This document shows, piece after piece, positions 1 through 11,115 of a stretch of 64,000 nt of DNA (positions within the stretch are counted from its first letter, which is position 1; every line of letters starts with the position of its first letter). The position numbers and the translations under genes are program-made. Source of the DNA: Kryptolebias marmoratus (Eukaryota; Chordata; Actinopteri; Cyprinodontiformes; Rivulidae); contig NC_051438.1 in the NCBI RefSeq assembly GCF_001649575.2, positions 10,148,227 to 10,212,226 on the forward strand. The letters run 5' to 3'. Under the pieces are notes generated by a model, which was not told the DNA's origin, ran no database searches, and saw only the letters and a program-made list of their open reading frames with translations.

Positions 1-425
1 GGATGGAGCAGGAGATGGATCGATGGATCGGGGCCTCGTCCTCAGTAACAAGGGCGTTGCTTCGATCGGACGTGTGAAAGAACGAGTTGGAGGGCAAAAC
101 TGTCTACTTACTGGTCCATCTACGATCCAGTCCTCACCAACGGGCATGAGGGTTGGATTATGACCGAAAGAACGAGATCGGCTTCCTTTGAGGGTGGTTG
201 CCTCCTGGACGCCTCTCTTTGGAGGTTTTTCTGGCATGTCCCACTGGGAAGAGACCTCGAGGGAGAAACCAAAATTTGCTGGATCCTCTCTGGCTGCGTT
301 GGGATCCCCCAGGAGGAGCTGGAGAGTGTTTCTGGGGAGAGGGAGGTCTGGGTTTCTCACCTGGACCTGCAGACTCTGCGACCTGACCACAGATAAGCTG
401 TAGAAGATGGATGGATGGATGAAAA
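1..425 (+). mobile_element. 3' end of a LINE retrotransposon with (ATGG)n tail, internally deleted
   Basis: The plus strand carries GACCGAAAGAACGAGATCG, then CCTCCTGGACGCCTC, GCATGTCCCACTGGGAAGAG, GGATCCCCCAGGAGGAGCTG and GATAAGCTGTAGAAGATGG, ending in ATGGATGGATG at about 407-421. This order is that of the reverse-transcriptase C-terminus and 3' end of a common fish LINE, probably of the RTE/Rex3-like group. The usual region between AACGAGATCG and the CCTCCTGGACG block is shortened. The element starts before the window. Confidence 0.65.
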
Positions 426-3400
426 CACACTGTTTCTCTAACGTTGTTCATTGCTGCAGCACTATTACTGTGTTTTCTCTTATCTCTTCAATAAACCTTT
501 GTTCTCAAAACACCCAGTTGGCTTTATTTGGTCACCTGATTGGTTAAAAGTTGCTCTTTGTAGACCTTTAACCTCCATAAAAAGTTATATACCACTGAAG
601 AAAAGGAGAAACAAAAGGAGGAAGTGCTGTGACTGACTCTCAGTTACTATCACTTCAGGTTTTACTTCAGTATCTGTTAAATGAATTGAGTTCGAGTCAT
701 TTTTGTGGTTTGTAAAGTCAGTTGGCTGTGGCTCAATTGGGTTGACTCCAAAAGTTAATGAGTGATGGATGTGCATCCAATGATTAAACCAAGCAAAACA
801 AAACAAAATTATTAGCAATTTCTTCAAAAGATTTAGAGACACACTCAGAGGAAAGCTGAATTTGCCCTCTTTAAATCCAGACGGTAGCCTTCCAAGAAGT
901 ACTTAACCCCGAACGGAAACCAGAAATTCTTTCCTCTGGGTTTGATAACAGAGGATTTCTGCAAGAGATCGGAGACTGTAACACAGGGAACCCCCCAAAA
1001 TATTCCTTTTTTATTCACTCAGTGATCATTTCTCGCCGCTTATTAATGACACAAATAACAGGAGGATCCTGGATCCTTTGTTGGCTCTTCTCAGAAGGTC
1101 CCAGATGAACCCTGCTGCTGAGGACACGCTCCCCTCCCAGTCTGATATTTCCACTTAGCAAACACTGAAACCATGACATCATCATTCCAGGGTGAGGCCG
1201 CTTGCCGGCGTAAAGTTTGTCCAACAGCCTCCCAGGGAAAATAAATCACAGTTAAAGTGCTTTCCTCCTGTTTTTAATAGGGTCTGGCGCATGTCCCTCT
1301 GGTTGCAGACCCGGCTGCAAACCGAAGGGCTGCGGCCCTTGGAGGAGGCGTGGGAGCCGCGGCCTTCGGATCCAGGTATGAGCGGATCTGCCTCGGCATG
1401 CACGGGGTCAAGTGGTTAACCCTCGTTATCTGAAGAGGAACGGGAGCACGTGACTCGGACTTGTCCAGCTGCAATCAATATCAAACAGCCATTAACCACC
1501 GAGACAACACATCCTCTGAGACGCAAACAGACGCGAGCACTCAGCGTGCTTCCTGTCCGTCTCACGCACAGTGAAGTCGCAGCTGAGGGAAGCATGAATG
1601 CAAACAAAACCGAGGCCTTCCAAACACTCGAGCCTGCTGAGGCAGTGGGAAAACTCGGCTAATGTAAACGGACTATTTTCAGAGGCTGACACTGGAAGGC
1701 TGTTGTGTGAGCGGTCCATGCTGCAACAACAGCGAGGCTGAGCACAACAGCTGGGGCGTCCGCAGACGCACGTTTCCTGTTTGTGGTGGCGCTTGATTGC
1801 TGGCTAGACGTCTTCCTCCTCCTCCTCCTCCTCCCCTCTCTCCTCGCTCTGCTCCTTCTGTTGCTTCGCGCTCCCTCGTGTCTTTTACTCATCTCAGTCC
1901 CGATGACTGACAGGAAAGCTCTGATTACAGACAAACAACAATCTGGCCTCGATTTAACATCCCAGCGTTTGTCTTTGAGCCTCATGAAGCCAAGAAAAGA
2001 GACGTTTCAGGCAGCGATCTTTGTCACTATATAAACAAAGTGGATTGCTGATAATGACCCTGTTTAGCAGCTGAATACTTGAATTCTATCTTAAAGGGAT
2101 ACTTCAGATCTTTTGAAGTGAGGCTCTGTGAGCAGCTTTTGAACAGTTAATATTGTATGCTAGTTTGGAGGAAAAGAGTTTAATTCTGGGTGGACTGACA
2201 AGCTAATGGCTAGTCTGAGCAGGGCAGAGATCACAATAGTGTTAGTGGTACAGGGAACAGAACAATGAATACATTACTCACAGCTGATCACTGCTCCCAT
2301 TTTGAATTGAATTGAAAATCTTTATTCATTTCATTAAAACACACAAATATATATATATATAATAAACAACAACAAAATATAGATATATAAATCATTAATA
2401 AAATGAAAGGCAGCAGAAAGAAGAAGAAAAAAAACAAAATTTGAAGAGAGCGCACATTTTATTTACCTGTATTTTGCTAACAGCTAGGGAAAAGGAATAA
2501 AAGATATATTATCCAAAGCACTCCACGCCAAAGCAAAGCAAGAGTGGCAGGCTAAGATGACACACACAGAAGCTCAAAGAGCTGCTGTATTTGTTATTTT
2601 TTTTCCTAATCAGCCGTGTGGAAAAGCTTCACGGTGCAGAGATAGGTCATAAGAGATAGGTGCATAAGAGTATCCTGTGGAAAGCCTTTTCTTCAATATC
2701 CCTGATATCAAGCGGGATTTTTCCACACTGGCACTCAGCTGTCTGAGGCGCGAGATGTGAATGTTTACCATTTTTATTTAGTTTGTGTTTTCAAACTGAG
2801 ATATGTTTTTCAGTTTTTACCAAGTCTAAGACCAGTTATTTGACCTGTGGTTGTCCTTGATGTTTGTTTTATTTCTTTGTAATATTTACTCAACCGAACA
2901 GAGAGATACTTTTCAGATTTGGAGTTTATCAAACTTTCTGTTTCAAGGCCCGCAGCACACCATTTAGAGTTCAAACGTTAAATGAAAAAGACAAAATAAT
3001 ATGCAGCTTTACCTTTCTAATTTTATAGGGAAGATACCGTCTGACAAGTCCTACCTGTTGCACGTGACGAATTAAACTCCTGTTCACAAACCGAGGACGT
3101 TCAAATAACTATCTGCAACAGGTAAGACATTAATTATAACCTTTCCACAGAACTCCACTTCAAAAGATCTGGAGTACCACTTTAGGTCACCGCTGCTCCT
3201 TACATTATGTCTTCTTAGCTTATCAGACGGGATTTGAATTGAAGAGGAAATTGCGTTCCTCTTTGAAGAACAGGAGGATGTCTTGTGGAAAATAAAAAAA
3301 AGGTATGCCGTCAGGACACGCGGCCAAACGCACAGACACATGTTGTACCAACTCACACTGATTATTTGTTAGCATTCAGCTGTCCTGTGGCCCCGGAGGA

Positions 3401-3459
3401 TTTAAAGACGAGCTAAACTGATGGAGAGAATATGCCAAATGCTGGCTCCGGGGCTGATG
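426..3459. other. Intergenic, no gene recognised
   Basis: No conserved coding frame on either strand. Contains a CTCCTC-rich tract at about 1812-1850, a short (TA)n at 2347-2361 and A-rich DNA at 2400-2445. Confidence 0.6.
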
Positions 3460-3665
3460 NNNNNNNNNNNNNNNNNNNNNNNNNNNNNNNNNNNNNNNNN
3501 NNNNNNNNNNNNNNNNNNNNNNNNNNNNNNNNNNNNNNNNNNNNNNNNNNNNNNNNNNNNNNNNNNNNNNNNNNNNNNNNNNNNNNNNNNNNNNNNNNNN
3601 NNNNNNNNNNNNNNNNNNNNNNNNNNNNNNNNNNNNNNNNNNNNNNNNNNNNNNNNNNNNNNNNN
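3460..3665. other. Assembly gap (206 N)
   Basis: A run of N. The open frames drawn through it are artefacts. The right flank to about 3900 is purine-rich (GA tracts), which may be why assembly failed. Confidence 0.99.
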
Positions 3666-5014
3666 GGGGGTCTCATGGCATATAGAAGAAAAAACGTCTG
3701 GAGAGGTGCCCCGCTCCCTGCCAAGAAAAGGAGGGCAAGAAAATTGGGGAGGGGGGGTGTATAGAGAGCGGCGAATGGAAGCAAAAGAGAGGGTGGGAGC
3801 CGGTGAAAGAGGGCGAAAAATGAGTGAGGGCGGGGGGTTAAAGAAAGAGAAGAGAGTGAGAAGGGTACAAAAGGGTGCATTTGAATCCACTCTAATTAAA
3901 GCCCGCGTGATGGACAGGACCTGCGGACGTGCTTGCTTTTCTTTTCAAGCGTGTGTGTGTGTGTGTGTGAGGAGACGGTGTGATGATGGGAGGGGCCCGG
4001 CCCCCAAGTAGAGATGTCTACTGCCAGCAGCCTGAATGGGGACAAAGACCTGAATAGAAACTTCAAAGCGACCTCTGTGAGCTCACCACCACCTCCCACC
4101 CCCCTCCTCTCTCTGCAGCACAGTCCCATGGCTGTGCGACGGTCAACAAGCTCCAGTTTTTGAGTGGGATTCTGTTTGCCAGCCAGTTATTTCCTAACTG
4201 CTACACGCAATCCTTGGCAGCTCGGCAAGCAGTGTGCATTTCAAAGTGTGTGTGTGTGTGTGCGTGTCTCTCTCTCTCTCTCTTTCTTGTCTGTGTCTTA
4301 AATGAGGATGTGTGTGTGTTCTCGCTGTAAAGAGCAAACTGCAGGATGCAGATATAATTGGAGCAGAGGATCTGACTCATTGCTCTCCCCTTCTGAACTG
4401 AGCGCCCGGCTCTTTCAGGCAGGATTGGAGCTGGAACAAGTAGCCCACAGCGCTGACACGCTGAAGAAAATTATTGTTGCTAAATGATACAGAGGGGTTT
4501 AGCGTCTAATTTGATCCCAGTGTCCTGTGTTATGATCTTGTGGCGTGCGTCATCCAATTTGGCTCTCGCTCAGGGGCTCGAAGTGATCTTCCACTTATCG
4601 CCTCGCTCTCGACTGTAAGATGCTCCTTTGAGTGTCCAAAGAGCCTCGTGCAAATCCAGGAGCTGGAATCTTTCAGGGCCCCTGAGACAAGAAAAAAAAA
4701 ACAGGAAAAAGCTGAGGTGAGGGGCAGGGCGAGATAAGATTTGTGCGTGTTTGCTTCACAAAAATATCTGTCCTGTCTGAACCCTCTTGTAGCAGTCAAG
4801 CAGCAGGTCAGTCTCCAAAGACCCCCCCCTGGGATCAACAAGTCATTGTTGCCACCTGGTGTCCCCTGACATGTCCTCGGTGACATCATCACCGTGGGAC
4901 ACTGAACAGATCGCTCACCTCTCCTTTAATGCTCGGGCTGAAGAGCCACCAGCATCCACGTCCTAATCAGAGCGCAGGCTGAACGACCTCATCAGGGCCT
5001 TTTATCCACCCCCA

Positions 5015-5055
<41 letters not shown>

Positions 5056-5359
5056 GGCAGGCGCTGAGGAAATTGTGCAGGCTGCTGCAACTTTGATCAC
5101 TATATTTATATTCCAAGACATGCGAGCCTCATAATCCAGGCATAGAAAAAAAAAAAAAGAAGAAAAACCCACAACCTCTGATTGCGCTTTTACAGTGCAT
5201 CGCGTGAAGTCGTTATTTTCTAAGAAAATACGCTTTTATTTGAGCTGCGGAAAAAACGGTGATAAGATGGCTTTATCTGCCTTCCCGATTATGTCATAGG
5301 GTTTTCTGTGTAGCTAAAAATAACGAGGTCATAAAAGTCGCAGAGCATCGGGTTAGACA
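3666..5359. other. Intergenic, microsatellite-rich, no gene recognised
   Basis: Contains a GA-rich tract (3676-3870), (TG)n at about 3950-3969 and 4247-4262, (TC)n at 4267-4284, and the (CA)n at 5013-5055. The open frames have no recognisable product. Confidence 0.6.
5013..5055. repeat. (CA)n microsatellite
   Basis: An uninterrupted CA run of about 20 units. Confidence 0.95.
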
Positions 5360-5361
5360 TA

Positions 5362-7236
5362 CAGTTGCAGTCAGAGGTTTACATAAACCCATGTAATGTT
5401 ATATTAATTTGGGGCTTTTATTGACTTAATTGAACTGTTCTTTCCTCCAGGGTGGACTGGTTGTACACGTAGAACAGGGTGCACGAGTTCTTGCAGATTT
5501 TCTCAAATCCACACAGGGTCAAAATGATACATCCATACACTACCATTAATATTTGGTTAAATGTTACTCGCCAAGTTGTACCTCGACCACACAACTTTTG
5601 TGTCGATCAGCACGCTTCTGCTTTAATTCTGGCTGGATATTTGACCCCACTTCTTGGCAGAATTGGCAGAGTTCGTTTAAATTGGTACAGATTCTGATTT
5701 TTAGCAGAGTTCACAAATTTTCAACAGGATAAAAGTTGGAACTTTGGGTCGTCCAAAGCAGAAGCGTAATGCTAGCTGCTTAGTCAATCAGAAACCATGT
5801 TTGATGTGTTTGGGATCAGCAAACAACGAACTGTGTCTAAGTTTCAACTGTCGAGTTGGTGATTTGAGGAAAAAGTTGAACAATTTGGACGTATCTGTTT
5901 TGGTCAAAAATGGCTAAATGAAACTAAAGCATCATGATCGTCAGTGTTTTGGTCACAGTGACTGCTTGGAGTCAGAAGGCCTATCAGTGTTCTGAAAAAA
6001 ACATGTTCTGTTTAGATAATGTATGTTTGTGAATGTAATCTGGCGTCCTGTGTTTGTCTTGGAGATAACTAGAGAAATATGAGGATTATGATGTTACTCT
6101 CCAGATTATAACAGTCCAAACCGTGTGAAAGCGTAATAAAGATTGTCCAATTGAGTTCTCTCCTGATTTCGGTTCTTGAGTCCTTTGTTTAATCATGGAG
6201 TGAAAAACTCACAACACATTCACTTTGTGCAATCCACCAGTACCACAGCATGATGATACCACCACCATGTTTGACAATTTGTACAGTGTTCTTAGGTTAG
6301 ATGTCCTCACCTTGACTCGTCCAGCATACTTCCTGTCACTGTGGCCTAAAAACATAATAACTTTTAGTCCCGTGACCTTTTTCCCAGAAGGCGTACGGCT
6401 TGTCTGTCGAGCTTGAAGGCGTCACTTTTAGAGCGGGAGCTTCGTTCTCGGTCGGGACCCTCTCAGTCCAGCGCTATTTGCTGATCCAGCAGTTTCCATT
6501 TCATTGCGGGATTGAGCCTGAGTGATTTCTGGGATGTTTCTGAACATCTCAACCAATTTCCTTTCTTCTGAGGGTAACAGTTTGGGTCTTTTTCCAGACT
6601 TTGTTAAAGTGCTGACACATCTGAACACTTTGTACTCCCGTTGCACTTCCATACATTTTGTTGGAACTGATGAGCCCTGTGATGGATGTGCGACCTGTCC
6701 AGGGTGTACCCCACTTCTCGCACAGTGACTGCGGGAAGTAGGTGACCCAGAAAGGAAAAAGAAAAAGAAAGAAAATGAATGATGATCTTGGAATCTGAGG
6801 TTGTTTAGGAATAGCACCAAAAGACTTTCCCAACTTGTATAAATATACAATTCTCTATGTTCCAAGCATTGGTCAAGCCGACGAGGGCTGTCAAACAAGT
6901 CCTTTTCATGCTGGAAAAAAGAAACTACAAGCTGCAGTCAATCGTGGTCACAAATAAGAGGCTAATAGGTCATGTTAAAAGGCATTCAACAACCTTCAGC
7001 ACCACTTAATAAAAGATTTAGGTGAATGTATGTATAGGTTTGATCCTGCGTGGATTAGAGAAAAAACCCAGACTAAACTCAAACTCGGGCACCAAGTTCT
7101 TGTTTATAAAAACCACTGAAGTCGTATGTTGTGTAACCATTCCACCCTGGAAACAGAACGGGTCAAATAAATCATTAAGAGCCCCAAATTAATGTGACAT
7201 CCCCGATGACTGGAAGGAATCCTCTGACTGCGGCTG
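5362..7236 (-). mobile_element. Degenerate Tc1/mariner transposon, 1875 bp, TA target duplication
   Basis: The left end CAGTTGCAGTCAGAGG follows TA (5360-5361). The right end CCTCTGACTGCGGCTG precedes TA (7237-7238). The inverted repeats extend inward about 110 bp (for example TTAATTTGGGGC near 5405 against GCCCCAAATTAA near 7180). On the minus strand near 6230-6290, VKHGGGIIMLWYWW matches the Tc1 transposase motif VKHGGGS.MLWG. Many stops make the copy dead. The length is normal for a full Tc1-like element. Confidence 0.85.
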
Positions 7237-7238
7237 TA

Positions 7239-8483
7239 ACACCATGACCGTGACATGCCTTAGAAACAGAGACAAGAATCATCCCGGCGTATGTACACAC
7301 GCCCCGCTTTCACGCTTCTGAGCATCACCCCTCAGCGCGCACTGTTGCACAAACACACACATTTCGGTAAACAAGGATATACGCCAAAAAGCATCCTCCA
7401 TACCCGGCGAGACGAACTCCTAAATCTAAAGGGGTGTCCTTGTTAGTAAGCAGCCGAGGGTACGCGAGTGCTCTCAGCCGCATCATCAAAGCTTTACCAA
7501 TTACTCCCATGCTCCCTAACTCAGGCATAAATCTGCTCTTATCTCTGCTTGCTGCAAGATCAGGGAATATCAGCTCCAGCATCTGCTCCATCTGCAAACC
7601 AAGCCACTAAAAGCACAACAAAGTAGCTCTGCAGGCATAAACAGAAGGAGGAGGGGTACCGGAAGACAGGCAGGAGGGCGGAGGGGTGGGGGTGGGGGTA
7701 CATAAAGAGAAACAGGAATGAAAGATAGGCAGAAGGAGGTACAGGTGTGTGTGTGTTCCTGCCTGTCTTATATGCCTTCAGCATTTGGGTTCAATCACAC
7801 AGGAATCTGTCCATCAGTCAGTCAGGAAAAAAGAAAAAAAAAGGCTTCATTCAGATGGATTTCCAAGCAGCTCAGCAGAAAGTCTTCAAGGGAAATGAAG
7901 ACATACGGAGAAAAGGAAAGTCAACAGCATGGGTCACGGTAAAAGGTCAGAGTTGAGCTTCAGCAGGCGGGGGCAGATATGAAGTTAAGACAGGCATGTC
8001 ATATTTATTTGAGGGGTTAAGATATTCCCCGACTGTTTGTCCGGCGAGCTCAGGATCAAAGGCTTGAGACACGTTTTTCAGATTATGAACCCAGTTTGCT
8101 TGGAAAAGTCAGCAGATCCGTTACAGAGGGGCCCAAAAAAAAAAAAAAAAAGCTACGACGACACCTGGCTGGAGCAAAGAGACTTGAACTGGACGTTCTA
8201 ACTATTTTTAGGGAGGATGTTTATTTTCCTCGCCGTGCGACTCGGAGCCACATCTTTCATTCTGACCTCTTTATCGCAGCTGTGACCCTGACCTCCCTCC
8301 TCCGCCCGCTCCAACTGTTCTGTCTCCTGTACCTCCCCGTCTTCTCTGGGTTTCCGGCTTTCCCTTTGCGTGTAGTCCGCTCCCATCTGCCCTGATTCCA
8401 CCGCTGCTTTTTTTAAAATTACAAAATAATAATATTTTTGCCTGTGTCTGCATATGTGCATGTGTTCATTTGTCTGCCATTTT
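7239..8483. other. Intergenic, no gene recognised
   Basis: Contains G-rich GGGGTGGGGGTGGGGG at about 7682-7699 and several A runs. No conserved protein signal. Confidence 0.55.
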
Positions 8484-9180
8484 AGCAAAACAGCTCGTGA
8501 ACCAGAGGATGGATTATAATAGGGCAGCTGTGGCTACAATGTAGCTCAACACCATCAGTGGATGAATGGGTGAATGACTGACTGTAGAGTGAAGCGCTTC
8601 GGGGTCCTTGGACTAGATAAAGCGCTATACAAGTGCAAACCATTTACCATTTACCCTAATGAAACTCTCAGAAAATAATCACCGGATAAACATGTACAAC
8701 TGATTAATTTTTGGAGTCAACCAGATGCAATGGGGCCTCCACAGCTAATCAACCGTAGAAAACAGAAAAATGGCTTTAACTCAGTCATTTTTTACAGACA
8801 TCGAGCTAAAGTCGGGTGTGCTGGTAGCTGAGAGTCAACCTCAAGACAGACTTTGAGAGCTCACAAATCTAGCCAGACTTGTTGAAACTTTGGCATTAAC
8901 TGTAAGAGTCGACTCCGTCTGTCTCTTATCAAAATATCTCACTGGACGGATCTTAATCAAACGCTCAGAAAACAATCATTGGATGGACGCCCACGTCTGA
9001 CTCATTTTTGAAGTCGACACAATCCAAAACCACCGCCCACAGTTAACTGACCTTCGAAAACACAAAAATGGCTATAGTTTAGTCAATGTTACTGACAAAG
9101 AGCTCATACTTTGAGCACTAACATTTAACCAAAATGGCTGCAACTCCATCGTGTCTCAACCTAAACTGATCTTGGTACGA
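8484..9180 (+). repeat. Dispersed repeat family, copy A (two tandem units)
   Basis: Key elements are TAGCAAAACAGCTCGTGAACC, TGAAACTCTCAGAAAATAAT, AAAAATGGCTTTAACTCAGT and CAGACATCGAGCTAAAG. A second, more diverged unit follows from about 8930 (CAAACGCTCAGAAAACAATC, AAAAATGGCTATAGTTTAGT). No coding frame. Related copies are at 16240-16825, 55150-55330, 56150-56440 and 60610-60905. Confidence 0.65.
8524..8655 (+). mobile_element. SINE/LINE-tail-like insertion ending in (CATTTAC)n
   Basis: AACACCATCAGTGGATGAAT, GTGAAGCGCTTCGGGGTCCT, TAAAGCGCTATACAAGTGCA and a CCATTTACCATTTACC tail form a fish repeat recognisable from many genomes. It interrupts the dispersed repeat at 8484-9180. TAAT is on both sides as a possible target duplication. 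Confidence 0.6.
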
Positions 9181-10320
9181 AACCCTACCGTGAAAGGCCG
9201 GTGGACGACACGCATCCCTTTTCGAGGAAGGCTAGGCCTCTAAATGAGTCCAAAGTCAAACCCCCAAAAAACTGTTCGAATGCGCTTCTTGAAGGCCTCA
9301 GACCGCTGGCTGCGAGTCGGCAATAAAGACACAATGTTACAAGTAAACGTTATGAGGAAATACCTCAGCTCCAGGTGCTGGCTGCAGGTCAGAGGTGAGA
9401 GGTGACCGGTCACCCACCGAGCCTCGGGGCTCCCTGAACCCTGACCCCACAAGACTGATGAATAGCGTGCTAACGAGTACCAGCTCTCCTTTACCGTGTC
9501 TGTACTCTCTCTTCTTGTCTTTGACCACCTCTAATTCACCCCCCCCCCACACACACACACACACCCTCGCCCCATTCTTTTTTTTTTTCCCGGGGACTGA
9601 TCTGAAGGCAGCAGAGATGTATTACTGATACCTGCTGAACCTTTCAGAGTACTCCACCATCTGCCGTCTTCCTCGGATTAATAATTATCATCATAACACA
9701 TTCAAACCAGGCACCGCTACACCCTTACATAACCTAACCCCTATCGACGAGTGCAATACTTAAGAATAGATTGAATAAATTATGATTCGGGAAGGTGTTA
9801 AATCACGGCCAGCAACAGAAGTGCTTTCTTACTAATGAGGCTCCTCATCTTCATCGTCTCTGGCTGCGGAGAGAGGGGAAGTGAAAAATCTAAAAACAGG
9901 CACATGCTTTCCGCCCACATGAGCGCATCAAGTACCACCTACATGCAAAAAAAAAAAAAAAAAGAAATGGACGTGGTTCAAACCGGGACGGATACGCACC
10001 CTTGGCCATTTGCACAGTCGTACCATAAAGCCAATTAAAGAGATGAGGCTTATTAACAGAGGTGTCCCGGGCCTCATACATCACCGGGGTTTCCTGGCAG
10101 GGGCCAGAGACACGCGGGGGCTCTCCGTCATCTTTATGAGTCCTGTCTCATCACCCCCTTATAAGACACTCATCCAAACTTTACGGAGACTCGTGATTTA
10201 GCGGGGCTCGGCTTGGCCCGGGAATCTGTTCAGTCATCAAGCAGGTCACCTCGGAACGAGCCTCAAGGGATTTTTGAAAGTTGAAGAGCCGTCCTCGTTG
10301 TTTGGAGCACAAGCCTCTGG
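9181..10320. other. Intergenic, no gene recognised
   Basis: Ordinary non-coding composition with (C)n(CA)n at 9540-9565 and a poly-A at 9946-9963. Confidence 0.55.
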
Positions 10321-10323
10321 GGA

Positions 10324-10355
10324 ATATATATATATATAAATATATATATATATAT
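10324..10355. repeat. (TA)n microsatellite
   Basis: Two TA runs separated by AAA. Confidence 0.9.
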
Positions 10356-10494
10356 GAATCTTGCCACCTCAGTTGCCACCCTAATTGTCCCCTAGTTGCG
10401 TGAATGCTGACTCAGCATTTTACGCAGTTTTTTTCCCCCCCGTTTATAATTCCTTCAGTAGCTGGTGCAATTTCAGCTGTTCATACTGTGTGTC

Positions 10495-10740
10495 AAGACT
10501 TTTGGTTGTTGTAGCTTTTATACTTTTAGAAATATTCAACTAAACTTTATTTAGTAAACTTGCTGCTTTTTGTCTTATGCTACAGTTCTGCTGCTTTTAC
10601 TATGTTCAGCTTTTAGTTAGCCATTTGCTACTGTTGTGTAGCATTTTGCTGCTTTTGCATGTGACTAGCCTTTGGCTACTTTTAGCTACTGCTTTGCTAC
10701 TTTTTGCTGCTCTTCTGCTTCTTTTGGTTTGTGTTCTGCT
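10495..10740. repeat. Degenerate GCTTTT/GCTACTTTT repeat tract
   Basis: Repeated TTTTGCTGC, TTTAGCTAC and TTTTTGCTGCTC words with drifting spacing, similar in composition to 13170-13545. Non-coding. Confidence 0.5.
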
Positions 10741-10795
10741 GCTGGATTAAGTTACAGACCAACAGCACTCAGTGAAGCGTGTGTTTTATGTCATT

Positions 10796-11115
10796 TGTGA
10801 CCCGTGGCGGCAAAATGAGTCACAATCAGGAACTTTTCAATATTGAGTTATTATTATTTTCAGATTCGCCAACTCGGAAGTTTCAAACTGATACCTACTT
10901 TGTTGAAATTTGGTGGCTTGTCACTAGCTTGTCTGGCAACAAGCTAGTTTTGTTTCAACGAACACTTGTTTGAAAACTCGTTTTTTTCTTGGTCTAGAAT
11001 GATGTCATCTGGAATTCCAGCCCTATATTTAAAAAGGAAAATGACACCAAACATTAGACATTGTAGCTTTACAGCTGCCAGCAGAAAAAAAGGTGTCAGT
11101 TTCAAAGGAAATTAA
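10796..11115. mobile_element. Partial second copy of the 34694-35207 TIR element
   Basis: It starts with TGTGACCCGTGGCGGCAAAA and then follows the right half of the intron-7 element read in reverse: AGGAACTT, AATATTGAGTT, CAACAAGCTAGTTTTGTT, GAAAACTC, GCCCTATATTTAAAAA, CCAAACATTA and CAGCTGCCAGCAG, all with homologous counterparts. The second TIR was not found. Confidence 0.7.

Noticed and set aside
3402..4011. Long open frames of 155-196 codons spanning the N gap
   Set aside because: Most of each frame is N and the rest is purine-rich low-complexity DNA. They are artefacts of the gap.
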